Source: DASZMJ01 sp035551935 (lineage in GTDB: Bacteria > Planctomycetota > Planctomycetia > Isosphaerales > Isosphaeraceae). From it: a stretch of 36,080 nucleotides of DNA. Positions 1-7,639 of the stretch are shown here, piece by piece; the first letter of the stretch is position 1, and every line of letters begins with the position of its first letter. Location: positions 1 to 36,080 of the forward strand of contig DASZMJ010000123.1 in assembly GCA_035551935.1 (NCBI GenBank), given 5' to 3'. Under the pieces are notes generated by a model. That model saw only the letters and a list, made by a program, of their open reading frames with translations, did no database searches and was not told where the DNA came from. A program made the translations under genes and the position numbers.

Positions 1-2
1 AG

Positions 3-845
3 GTCAGCGGCACCGTCGAGAGACTTGGGCCGGGGGTCGAGGGGCTGGCCGTCGGCGCAACGGTCGTCGTCGTGCCGGGGCGGGGCTGCGGCCGTTGCGA
101 ATACTGCCACGAAGGGCGCGAGAACATCTGTCCCGGCTTCAAGGTCCTCGGCAATCAGCGCCAGGGGGGGTACGCCGAGTACGTCGTCGTCGACGCCGCC
201 GACTGCTTCCCCGTGCCGGTCGACCGCGTGGACCTGGCCTCGTGGGCGGCGGTGCCCTTGGTCTTCCAGACGGCGTGGCACATGCTCATCACGCTCGGCA
301 AGTTGCGCGCGGGGGAGTCGGTCCTGGTCGAGTCGGGCGGCTCGGGGGTGGGCTCGGCGGCGATCCAGGTGGCCAGGCTCGCCGGGGCGCGGGTCGCGGC
401 GACGGCCGGCGGCGAGCCGAAGCGGCAGCGGCTCGAATCCCTCGGCGTCGACCTCGCGCTGAACTACCAGGCCGACGACGTCCGCCGCCGCGTCCGCGAG
501 TGGACCGGTGGCCGGGGCGTCGCGTTCGTCTTCGCCCACGTCGGCGGCCCGATGCTGACCGAGTCGATGGCCTGCCTGGCCCGCGGCGGCCGGCTGATCA
601 CCTGCGGCGCCACCGCCGGGCCGATCGTCCAGCTCGACCTCCGCTTCCTCTTCACCCGCGAGCTGTCGCTCGGCGGCGCCTACCTCGGTACCCGCGCCGA
701 CCTCGACGCCGTACTCAAGGAAGTCGCCCTCGGCCGGCTCCGACCGACGATCGACCACGTCTACCCCCTCGGCGAGGTCCACGAGGCCCACCGCCGCGTC
801 GCCGATCGCGACCTCTTCGGCAAGCTCATCCTGGCGCCGGGTTGA
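3..845 (+). CDS. Zinc-type MDR alcohol dehydrogenase/quinone oxidoreductase, 5' end cut by window
   Basis: The frame is open to the left edge, so the N-terminus is missing; an internal GTG at 72 is not the real start because the codons before it (VSGTVERLGPGVEG) still read as the GroES-like domain of medium-chain dehydrogenases. The structural zinc lobe is visible as CGRCEYC followed by a fourth Cys seven residues later (NIC). The Rossmann part has a nucleotide-binding GGSGVGSAAIQVA motif, and the C-terminal GKLIL is typical of the family. Such enzymes oxidise alcohols or reduce quinones/enones with NAD(P)H in the cytosol. The substrate cannot be told from the sequence. The next plus gene starts about 295 nt downstream, so it is probably a separate unit. 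Confidence 0.9.
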   Translation, partial: VSGTVERLGPGVEGLAVGATVVVVPGRGCGRCEYCHEGRENICPGFKVLGNQRQGGYAEYVVVDAADCFPVPVDRVDLASWAAVPLVFQTAWHMLITLGKLRAGESVLVESGGSGVGSAAIQVARLAGARVAATAGGEPKRQRLESLGVDLALNYQADDVRRRVREWTGGRGVAFVFAHVGGPMLTESMACLARGGRLITCGATAGPIVQLDLRFLFTRELSLGGAYLGTRADLDAVLKEVALGRLRPTIDHVYPLGEVHEAHRRVADRDLFGKLILAPG

Positions 846-1140
846 GGGCCTGGAGTCACGATCCCACCCATAGTCACGAATGGTCGCGATTCCACGGTAT
901 GTTGACGGAACGCAACCCGTCGGAACTTTCAATTTGCCAGCGCATTTCGGGGGTGGTACAACTCATCTTCGCGAGCATGGCATGGATGGACGGATCGATC
1001 GGCCGGGCCCCATTCGGCAGCGAAACCCGGGTGACTTTGGAATCCGAGCCGGCCTGTTGCCCTCGCTCGATCGCGTGCCGGCCCCCACCACGGCCGCGGC
1101 CCTGCCTCCTGCCGCCCTCGAACCAAGGAGAACCACCGCG

Positions 1141-1791
1141 ATGAGATTCGTGCGTCCGAAGGGGCTCGCCTGGCTCGCCGCCGGAGCCCTGCTGGCCCTG
1201 GCCGCCCCGGCGCGGGCCGACTTCTCGCAGAATGTCGAGATCGACGTCTCGGGCCTGTCGGCCGGCACGTATGCCATCGACGCTATCCTGACCAGCGGTG
1301 GCGGCGGCGTCGTCAACACCGTCACCCTCAGCAACGTCGCGCTGACCGGCACGGACACCCTGATCAGCCCGCCGAGCACCCTGAACGGCGGCGCCGGCGG
1401 CGACCTGGCGACCTCGGGCTACGTCACCACCGACCCGGGCGTCAACCCCGCCGCCGGCTTCTTCAACGAGTTCACCCAGCAGTTCACGCACGGCACCGGC
1501 ACGACGATCGACCTGACGATCACGACGACGACCAACGCCGGTGCCCCGCCGGACAACTTCAGCCTGGCGGTCCTCGATAGCACCGGCGCGGCCCTGCCGA
1601 CGAACGACCCGTCGGGGGCGAACAACGTGGTCGTCTTCGACATCGTCTCGCCGTTCACGGCGGGCTCGATCAGCTACTACTCCGGGCCCAACATCGGCGC
1701 CTCGCCGAAGGCCGTCCCCGAGCCGGCGAGCCTCGCCCTGCTCGGCCTCGGCGCGGCCGGCTTCTTCGCCCGTCGTCGTCGCGCCGCCTGA
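1141..1791 (+). CDS. PEP-CTERM sorting domain protein
   Basis: A 216-residue secreted protein. The frame is open from 880, but I chose ATG 1141 because it has an AAGGAG Shine-Dalgarno at 1125-1130 and starts a clean signal peptide (MRFVRPKG, hydrophobic core, ARA cleavage site). The middle is Thr/Ser/Gly/Asn-rich and poor in Cys, as expected for an exported beta-rich protein; I recognise no enzymatic domain. The C-terminus has the full sorting signal: VPEPASLALL, a hydrophobic segment, then RRRR. In known systems this tail is processed by an exosortase and the protein ends up on the surface or in the matrix. No exosortase is in the window, so the sorting partner must be elsewhere. Confidence 0.88.
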   Translation: MRFVRPKGLAWLAAGALLALAAPARADFSQNVEIDVSGLSAGTYAIDAILTSGGGGVVNTVTLSNVALTGTDTLISPPSTLNGGAGGDLATSGYVTTDPGVNPAAGFFNEFTQQFTHGTGTTIDLTITTTTNAGAPPDNFSLAVLDSTGAALPTNDPSGANNVVVFDIVSPFTAGSISYYSGPNIGASPKAVPEPASLALLGLGAAGFFARRRRAA

Positions 1792-1813
1792 CCAGGTCTG
1801 GCGAGTCCTGCGG

Positions 1814-1845
1814 GTCCGTGTAGGGTGGGGCGGCCCTACACGGAC
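1814..1845. terminator. Perfect 12-bp hairpin between convergent genes
   Basis: GTCCGTGTAGGG (1814-1825) pairs perfectly with CCCTACACGGAC (1834-1845) across an 8-nt loop. It sits just after the PEP-CTERM stop (1791) and overlaps the last codons of the convergent DUF423 gene (stop at 1836). There is no T tract, so it is a hairpin-type terminator candidate for both strands rather than a classic intrinsic terminator. Confidence 0.5.
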
Positions 1846-2228
1846 GGTCTCGGCGCGGCCCGGGTCGCGGCGACGGCCAGGGCGACCCAGCCGACGAGGA
1901 AGGCGACGCCGCCGACGGGCGTGGCGAAGACCAGCCAGTGCGGGCCGCCCAGCGCGACGCCGTACAGGCTGCCCGAGAACAGCCCGATCCCGACCACGAA
2001 CGACCACCCCGCGGCCCTCAGCGCCGGGCCCGCCGGCGCGACCGTCGCCAGCAGCCCGAGCCCGAGCAGGGCCAGGGCGTGATACATCTGGTAGCGCACG
2101 CCCGTCTCGAACGTGACCAGGTCCGGCGGCTCCAGCGTCTTCTTCAGCCAGTGGGCCCCGAACGCCCCCGCCGCCACCGCCAAGGCGCCGCACGCCGCGC
2201 CGACCCGGACCCACGCCATTCCGTTCAT
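1836..2228 (-). CDS. DUF423 (YgdD/YwdK-like) small membrane protein
   Basis: A 130-residue protein with about four hydrophobic segments. The N-terminal GALAVAAGAFGAHWLKK and the central RYQMYHALALL are characteristic of the DUF423 family, and the length (about 120-130 aa) is normal. The family is an inner-membrane protein of unknown function. The gene converges on the PEP-CTERM gene with a hairpin between them and is divergent from the J-like protein gene at 2539. The ATG at 2228 is preceded by GGGGGGC, a weak ribosome-binding match. No operon partner is evident. Confidence 0.88.
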   Translation of the reverse strand: MNGMAWVRVGAACGALAVAAGAFGAHWLKKTLEPPDLVTFETGVRYQMYHALALLGLGLLATVAPAGPALRAAGWSFVVGIGLFSGSLYGVALGGPHWLVFATPVGGVAFLVGWVALAVAATRAAPRPSV

Positions 2229-2538
2229 CGCCCCCCCTCGGATTCACGAACCTCGATCCTTCTCGCCCGCCCCCCATCGTAAGCCCCGACCCTCGGGTCG
2301 TCGATCCCCTCGTGCGCCGGCCTCCGCCGGCCCCTCCCGGTCGGGTGCCGTCCCAACGTCCCGGAATGGATTCTCTTCGGAACCCGACGCGCCAGCGAGG
2401 GCCACCATACCCCGCGACCCGCGGAGCTTTTGGATGCGGGGTTTATCGGGCCGCGACGCTGGACGTCGGCAGGGGAGCGGGGGACAATAAGGGGCTGAGC
2501 GCGTGCGGGGATGTCGGTGGTCTGCGGGGCGGCGGACG
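2229..2538. other. Divergent intergenic region of about 310 nt
   Basis: This lies between DUF423 (minus) and the J-like protein (plus). I see no convincing small gene and no clear promoter boxes. Around 2366-2400 it contains a string (CCCGACGCGCCAGCGAGG) of a type I recall as dispersed in planctomycete intergenic DNA. The window holds no second copy to confirm that. Several short ORFs in the track here have no family resemblance and are rejected. Confidence 0.4.
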
Positions 2539-5500
2539 ATGGTGCCCGATTATTACGCGATGCTGGGGATCGAGCCGGGGGTCGACCGGGCGACGATCGA
2601 GGCGGCGCTGGCGAAGTGCCAGCCGGCCTGGTCGTCGGGGACGCGCAACCCGAAGAACAAGCACACGTTCCAGTCGTACCTCGACCAGATCCCCGCGTTG
2701 CGGCAGGCCCTCCTCGGCGACCCCTCGACGCGCGCGGCCTATGACGCCGAGCTGGCCGCGGCCCGGCGTGCCGAGCGCGAGAGGAAGCTCGACGAGCTCC
2801 AGCGCCTGGTGCGGCTCCGGGCCGCCAAGGGGGGCTTGACCGTCGCGGACCGGGCCCTCCTGCTCGGCGAGGCGACCCGGCTCGGCCTGACCGAAGCCGA
2901 CCTCGACCGCCTGGCCCAGCCTTACCCCGAGAAGGCCCCCGACGCCGTCGAGGATGACCCGGTCGACCCGACCCCCGACGTCGTCGACCCGACCACCCGG
3001 CGCCAGATCCGCCTGGCCCTCGAGCACCTCCGCCGCCGCGACCTCTACGACGTGCTCGACCTGCCCCGCGACGCCCCGACCGTCGAGCTGCTCGCCCGGG
3101 CCGACGCCGAGCGCCAGCGTTGGATGCAGAAGAGCCAGGTCACGGCCGAGAAGACCGCCTGGCTCGAGGCCGTCTCCTACGCCCAGTCGCACCTCGGCAA
3201 GCCCGACGCCCGGGCGCGGTACGACCGGACGTTGACCCTCGAGGCCGAGGAGGCGCTGCTCGCCTCGATGCGGTTCGTCCTCGACGGGGTCGCCGCCCTC
3301 GACTCGGGGACGAGGCAGGCGTTGATCGATGAGGGGACGGCCCTGGGGGTCGCGCCCGACCGGGCGTCGCGGCTGATCCGGCGGGCCTGTCGCGCCCAGG
3401 GGGTCGCGATCGACGGTGGCGGGTCGTCGGCCCCGGGCGACGGCCCGAGGCGGCTCTTGCGGTGCCGGTCGTGCTCCGGCTTGACCGACTTCGCCGACGC
3501 CGCCCGGCCCGGCGGCTCGCCGACGTGCCGCCACTGCGACGCCCCCCTCCAGTGGGAATGCCCCGTCTGCCGCCGCTCCCGATGGGTCGACGAGCCCCGC
3601 TGCGCCTGCGGCTTCCCGCTCGAGCTGCGCGAGCCGCTCCTGCGACACCTCGAAGCGAGCGAACACGCCTACAAGACGCTCGACTTCGACGGCGCCCTGG
3701 CCCACCTGCGCCGCGTCCAGGAGCTCGCCCCGCAGCACCGGGGGGCGCGGAAGGGTGTCGAGAAGGTCAAGGAGAAGCTCTCGCAGATCGAGGCGGCGAA
3801 GACGGACTTCGAGACCGAGCAATCGCGGCAACGGCTCGTCGCCGCCCAGGTCGCGCTGGAGCGCTGGGGGCGACTGGTCGAGCCGGGCAACGCCGAGGTC
3901 CGAGCCGCGCGGCAGGACGTGGCCCGCCGGCTCCGCGACGCCGCCGGCCTCGTCGCGCGGGCCCGGCCGTTGATCTCCTCCGACCCGAAGGCCGCGCGCG
4001 AGCTGCTCCGCCAGTGCCTCGCGACGGCCGCCGACCTGCCCGAGGCGATCGACGCGTTGCGCCGCTGCCCGCCCGACCCGCCGACGACGTTGCACGTCGC
4101 GACCGACGGCGAGCGCGTCCTCTTGCGTTGGGCCGCCCCGCATCCCGACGGCCTCGGCCCGTTGTCCTACCGGGTCGTCCGCCGTCGCGACGGCGTGCCG
4201 GCCCACGCGGGCGACGGCAACGTCGTGGCCGAGGTCAAGGCGACCGAGTTCGAGGACCGCGCCGTCAACCCCGGCGAGTCGGTCGGCTACGCCGTCTTCA
4301 GCCGACGGCACGACGCCGACTCGCTCCAGGGGGCCTCGGCCGGGCCGTACCTCGTGCTCGGCGAGGTCGCCGACGTCCGCGTCGAGGTCGGCAGCCGCGA
4401 GGTCCACCTGGCGTGGCAACCCCCGCGGGGGGCCGTCGCCGTCCGCGTCGTCCGCAGGCGCGGGGTCGCCCCCGCCGGCCCCGACGACGGCGACGCCGTC
4501 GAGGCCCTCCGCGACTCGGCCCACGACCGCGACCTCGAAGACGATCGCGTCTACCACTACGGGCTCTTCGCCCTCTATCGCGTCGGCGACCATGGGGCGT
4601 TGAGGGCGTCGCGCGGGGTCCTCGTCTCGGCGATGCCGCACGCGCCGGCCGAGGTCATCGACTCGTTGCAACTGGCGACCGACCCGGCCGGCGGGGTCCG
4701 CGTCTCGTGGCGCGAGCCGAAGCGCGGGCAGGTTCGCGTCGTGCGGACCTCGAAGCCGCTCGACCACGCCCCCGGCGACCGCCTCAGCAACGGCGACGCC
4801 GAACGGATCGACGGCCGATGGCTCGACGTGACGACCCCCGGCCGGGCGATCGACCCGAGCCCGCCGACCCTGGGCGTCTCGCACTACACGCCCTTGATCT
4901 CCTGGGCGGGCACCTTGACCGTCGGCCGCGGCCGCTCGTATTCGAGCATCCCCGACCCGGCCGACCTCCGCGCCGCCCGGATGGGCAGCGCCGGCCAGGT
5001 CCGCGTCAAGTGGCGCTGGAAGCCCCCCGCGAACCGCACCCGACTCCTCGCCCGCGCCGGCGTCCCTCCGACCGGCCCCGACGACCCCGAGGCCACCGCC
5101 GTCGTCGTGACCGAGGACGAGTACTACAACCAGCGCGACTCCTACACGCTCACGCTCCCCGCCTCGTCGCGCGGCCCGTGGCACCTGGCCGTCTTCGGCG
5201 TGGCGACGCTCGACGGCCATGAGGTCGTCTCCGCCGGCCTCGACCCGACCGCCCGCGCCGTCGTCCCCGGCCCGAGCCCCGAGGTCACCGTCAGTTACTC
5301 CTTCCACCGGCCCGGCTTCCCCGGCCGCCCCTGGTCGGTCACCTTCCGCACCGAGCCCCCCGGCTCACCGATCCCCCCGACGGCCCTCGTCGCCCACGCC
5401 CGCACCGCCCCGCTCTCCGCCGACGACGGCGAGATCGTCGACCGCTTCCCCGCCGCCCGCGACGGCGCCACCTTCCGCGTCCGCCCCGGCATCCCCCTCG

Positions 5501-5601
5501 CCGACCGCCACGCCCGCGTCTTCCCCGACCCCCTCGCCGACCCCGGCGACCTGCCTCCGATCCGATTGCGACACCCGGAGACTGGAGGCACGCGTGTCTA
5601 G
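2539..5601 (+). CDS. Large J-like / double zinc-ribbon / fibronectin-III-like repeat protein
   Basis: A 1,020-residue protein with no signal peptide or membrane segment, so probably cytosolic. Start ATG 2539 was chosen because the J-like fold begins there (MVPDYYAMLGI); a GTG at 2503 would add 12 unlikely residues. Domains in order: J-like domain (about 1-75, YYAMLGI to RAAYDAEL) with no HPD motif; second J-like domain (about 165-230, LYDVLDL to RARYDRTL), also no HPD; two zinc ribbons (about 308-360; CRSC/CRHC and CPVC/CAC); a helical TPR or coiled region (about 370-510); then about four or five beta-sandwich repeats resembling fibronectin III (about 514-1015) with recurring VRWxxP-like and YRVVRRRDG-like strands. 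Loss of HPD argues against normal Hsp70 stimulation. Function unknown; possibly a scaffold. It precedes, but is not obviously co-transcribed with, the TPR gene. Confidence 0.8.
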   Translation: MVPDYYAMLGIEPGVDRATIEAALAKCQPAWSSGTRNPKNKHTFQSYLDQIPALRQALLGDPSTRAAYDAELAAARRAERERKLDELQRLVRLRAAKGGLTVADRALLLGEATRLGLTEADLDRLAQPYPEKAPDAVEDDPVDPTPDVVDPTTRRQIRLALEHLRRRDLYDVLDLPRDAPTVELLARADAERQRWMQKSQVTAEKTAWLEAVSYAQSHLGKPDARARYDRTLTLEAEEALLASMRFVLDGVAALDSGTRQALIDEGTALGVAPDRASRLIRRACRAQGVAIDGGGSSAPGDGPRRLLRCRSCSGLTDFADAARPGGSPTCRHCDAPLQWECPVCRRSRWVDEPRCACGFPLELREPLLRHLEASEHAYKTLDFDGALAHLRRVQELAPQHRGARKGVEKVKEKLSQIEAAKTDFETEQSRQRLVAAQVALERWGRLVEPGNAEVRAARQDVARRLRDAAGLVARARPLISSDPKAARELLRQCLATAADLPEAIDALRRCPPDPPTTLHVATDGERVLLRWAAPHPDGLGPLSYRVVRRRDGVPAHAGDGNVVAEVKATEFEDRAVNPGESVGYAVFSRRHDADSLQGASAGPYLVLGEVADVRVEVGSREVHLAWQPPRGAVAVRVVRRRGVAPAGPDDGDAVEALRDSAHDRDLEDDRVYHYGLFALYRVGDHGALRASRGVLVSAMPHAPAEVIDSLQLATDPAGGVRVSWREPKRGQVRVVRTSKPLDHAPGDRLSNGDAERIDGRWLDVTTPGRAIDPSPPTLGVSHYTPLISWAGTLTVGRGRSYSSIPDPADLRAARMGSAGQVRVKWRWKPPANRTRLLARAGVPPTGPDDPEATAVVVTEDEYYNQRDSYTLTLPASSRGPWHLAVFGVATLDGHEVVSAGLDPTARAVVPGPSPEVTVSYSFHRPGFPGRPWSVTFRTEPPGSPIPPTALVAHARTAPLSADDGEIVDRFPAARDGATFRVRPGIPLADRHARVFPDPLADPGDLPPIRLRHPETGGTRV

Positions 5602-5602
5602 A

Positions 5603-5632
5603 TTGACACACCTGGAACGTCCGTTGTATACT
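5603..5632 (+). promoter_or_regulatory. Near-consensus sigma70-type promoter for the 5717 TPR gene
   Basis: TTGACA at 5603-5608 (6/6) and TATACT at 5627-5632 (5/6) with an 18-nt spacer. The -35 begins two bases after the TAG stop (5599-5601) of the upstream gene. Expected transcription start is near 5640, giving a leader of about 75 nt before ATG 5717. In DNA this GC-rich such a match by chance is unlikely. Confidence 0.75.
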
Positions 5633-5716
5633 GATTGGAGATCGATCCAATGTTTCTTCGATTCGTTGCGAACTCGGGCCTTCTCCCCCCAGGCCCCCTC
5701 GCGGGGGTAGGATACG

Positions 5717-6802
5717 ATGGCTAACCTCAAGGCCGGCCGGTTGCTCGCGGTCGTCTGCCCTCTCTTCCTGGCCCAGGCAGCCGCGCCCGCTCGCGGTGCT
5801 GGCTGGGTTGGCAAGGTCGTTGTGCGGACCCCGAACGCACAGAAGCCGAGGACGAAGATCGGCACCGACCACGATACGACCGACAGTCGGCAACTCGTCC
5901 TCGAGGCCTTTGGAATCCAGTACGCGACCTACCGCGTCGTGCGGGAGCGAGGCTCTTGGCTCTGGGTTGTCGCCGAGGCGGGCGAGGCCAAGGGCTGGCT
6001 CATGACCTCCGAAGTCCTCACCCTGAACAGGGCGATCGACCTCCATACGGGAGTCATTCAGGCACACCCCGACAACTGGCTCTCCTTCTCGATGCGGGGC
6101 ATCTACCTGGCCCGTCGGGGCGAGTTCGACCGGGCCGTCGCCGATTACGACGAGGCGATCCGCCTCAAGCCCGAGTTGTGGCCGCACTTCGCGAATCGAG
6201 CGCTGATCCAGTTCGCGCGGCACGAGTACGAGGCGGCGTTCAAGGACCTGGATCAAGTCGTCGAGCACGTGCCCAACTACGCGCTCGCTTATGGGATTCG
6301 GGGCGTCGTCCGGCATGCCTTGGGCGACTTCGACAAGGCGATCGCCGACGAAAACGAGGCGATCCGGCTACGGCCGAAGTGGTGCCTACCGCTTTGCGCC
6401 CGCTCGGCGATCTGGGCCGCGAAGGGAGAGCCTGTCAAAGCCATATCCGATGCTGACCAGGCGATCGAGCTCGACGCCGATAACGCCCGTTGCCACGCCC
6501 AGCGCGCCTGGATTCTGGCGACTTGTGCCGATGACGCGATCCGGGACGGGAAACGCGCCCTGGAGTCGGCGACACGTGCCTGTAAGCTCACAAACTGGCA
6601 CGACGCCTTCTCTCTGGCCGCCCTGGCCGCCGCCTCGGCGGAGGTCGGCGATTTCAAGGCCGCCGTCCGCTGGCAGAAAAAGTCGATGACCGAGGTCCCC
6701 CCCGCCGACGAGCTGGCCCAAGGAGATGCAGGCAGCATCCTGAAACTCTACGAGGCTCACAAACCCTTCCGGCATGCTCCCGTGCGTCGTCCAGGAAAAT
6801 AG
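5717..6802 (+). CDS. Secreted SH3-like/TPR repeat protein
   Basis: A 361-residue protein. ATG 5717 follows GGGGGTAGGAT, a moderate ribosome-binding site. Residues 1-28 form a signal peptide (MANLKAGRLL, hydrophobic core, ARGA). Residues about 30-105 look like a bacterial SH3-type domain (GKVVVRTP to KGWLMTSEV). Residues about 110-330 are tetratricopeptide repeats (for example FDRAVADYDEAIRLKP and FDKAIADENEAIRLRP). Proteins of this layout are common in Isosphaeraceae; they are thought to be protein-binding modules in the periplasm, with no known reaction. It has its own strong promoter and is followed by an AT-rich patch, so it looks like a single-gene unit. Confidence 0.82.
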   Translation: MANLKAGRLLAVVCPLFLAQAAAPARGAGWVGKVVVRTPNAQKPRTKIGTDHDTTDSRQLVLEAFGIQYATYRVVRERGSWLWVVAEAGEAKGWLMTSEVLTLNRAIDLHTGVIQAHPDNWLSFSMRGIYLARRGEFDRAVADYDEAIRLKPELWPHFANRALIQFARHEYEAAFKDLDQVVEHVPNYALAYGIRGVVRHALGDFDKAIADENEAIRLRPKWCLPLCARSAIWAAKGEPVKAISDADQAIELDADNARCHAQRAWILATCADDAIRDGKRALESATRACKLTNWHDAFSLAALAAASAEVGDFKAAVRWQKKSMTEVPPADELAQGDAGSILKLYEAHKPFRHAPVRRPGK

Positions 6803-6823
6803 ATAATTTTCATAATTTTTACA
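6795..6823 (+). terminator. AT-rich hairpin plus T-run after the TPR gene
   Basis: GAAAAT (6795-6800) pairs with ATTTTC (6806-6811) and is followed by a T-run at 6816-6820. It overlaps the TAG stop and lies before the convergent DUF1080 stop. The stem is weak (6 bp, AT only), so termination is a guess; the patch is notable for its base composition. Confidence 0.3.
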
Positions 6824-7561
6824 TCAAGGTAAATCACGAACACAAATCCCCTGGAACTCGATCGGCGCCCCTTCGGCTTCGAGGCAGAGGTAGCCGCGGC
6901 GGGGGTCGCAGGCGGTGCCGCCGGAGACCTCCTCGCCGTTGACCCAGAGGCGGACCTCGCCGTTGATGGCGCGGACGTAGTAGTGGTTCCACTGGCCGAC
7001 CCCTTTGCTCAGGTGCTTGCGGGGGAAGCTGCGGGAGCCGTCGGGCGAGGTGGGCGGGAAGGGCTTCATCCGGGAGGTGCCGACGGCGAAGACGTCGCCG
7101 TGGGTGGTGAACCAGTCGGCCTTCTTGCCGGACTGCTTCTCGTATTGCTCGGTGTACCCGTGGTCGAGCACCTGCACCTCGATCCCCCCGCGCGGCAAGG
7201 AACCCGGCTTCAGGCCCTTCAGGGCCTCGTCCGACACCCACACGAAGAAGCCCGAATTGCCGCCCGACTGGAGGTGCCGCCATCGCGCGACCAGCTCGAA
7301 GTTGGACAGTGGCGTCTTCGACCGGGCCACGCCGACCGGCTTGCCCGAGCCATGGACGAGGTCGCCCTTCCACGTCCAGGTGTCGGGCTCGCCGTTGACG
7401 GTGACGAAGTCACTCTCACCCAACGCTCGCCAGCCGGGGCCGTTGCCGTCGATGAAGGCCCGAGGGGGAGCCTCGGGCTCGTCGGCCCCCCGGGTCGGCG
7501 CGAGCCAAAGCGGCACGAGACCGAGGCCGAAGACGGCGAGGCACAGGGAGATCGGTCGCAT
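6824..7561 (-). CDS. DUF1080 (3-keto-disaccharide hydrolase family) secreted protein
   Basis: A 245-residue protein with a signal peptide (MRPISLCL, hydrophobic core, TRGA). The family signatures of DUF1080 are present: GNSGFFVWV, GIEVQVLDHG, and the C-terminal WNHYYVRAINGEVRLWVNGEEV. DUF1080 is a concanavalin-like beta-sandwich; some members act on 3-keto-glycosides, but most are uncharacterised, so the substrate is unknown here. It is the last gene of a minus-strand run (GT-C/TPR protein, thioredoxin-like/PDZ protein, this gene) with a 78-nt gap that contains a hairpin, so it may be only partly co-transcribed. AGAAGG lies upstream of the ATG as a ribosome-binding site. Confidence 0.85.
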   Translation of the reverse strand: MRPISLCLAVFGLGLVPLWLAPTRGADEPEAPPRAFIDGNGPGWRALGESDFVTVNGEPDTWTWKGDLVHGSGKPVGVARSKTPLSNFELVARWRHLQSGGNSGFFVWVSDEALKGLKPGSLPRGGIEVQVLDHGYTEQYEKQSGKKADWFTTHGDVFAVGTSRMKPFPPTSPDGSRSFPRKHLSKGVGQWNHYYVRAINGEVRLWVNGEEVSGGTACDPRRGYLCLEAEGAPIEFQGICVRDLP

Positions 7562-7595
7562 TGGAGTGGCCTTCTCGACAGTGGTAGGGTGGGTG

Positions 7596-7627
7596 CTCGC
7601 GGGCCTCGGTCATACTCGGCCCGCGAG
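7596..7627 (-). terminator. 10-bp hairpin between thioredoxin-like and DUF1080 genes
   Basis: CTCGCGGGCC (7596-7605) pairs perfectly with GGCCCGCGAG (7618-7627) across a 12-nt loop. It lies between two co-directional minus-strand genes without a T-run on the minus strand. It could attenuate or stabilise the transcript, or be a weak terminator. Confidence 0.4.
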
Positions 7628-7639
7628 GGGTTCGCAACG

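Noticed and set aside
2366..2405. Dispersed planctomycete repeat near 2381
   Set aside because: I recall such strings from other planctomycetes but there is no second copy in this window to prove it.
2443..5307. 954-aa minus-strand ORF antisense to the J-like protein
   Set aside because: It is full of Arg/Gly/Val runs and has no recognisable motif; it is a shadow of the plus gene, which has clear domains.
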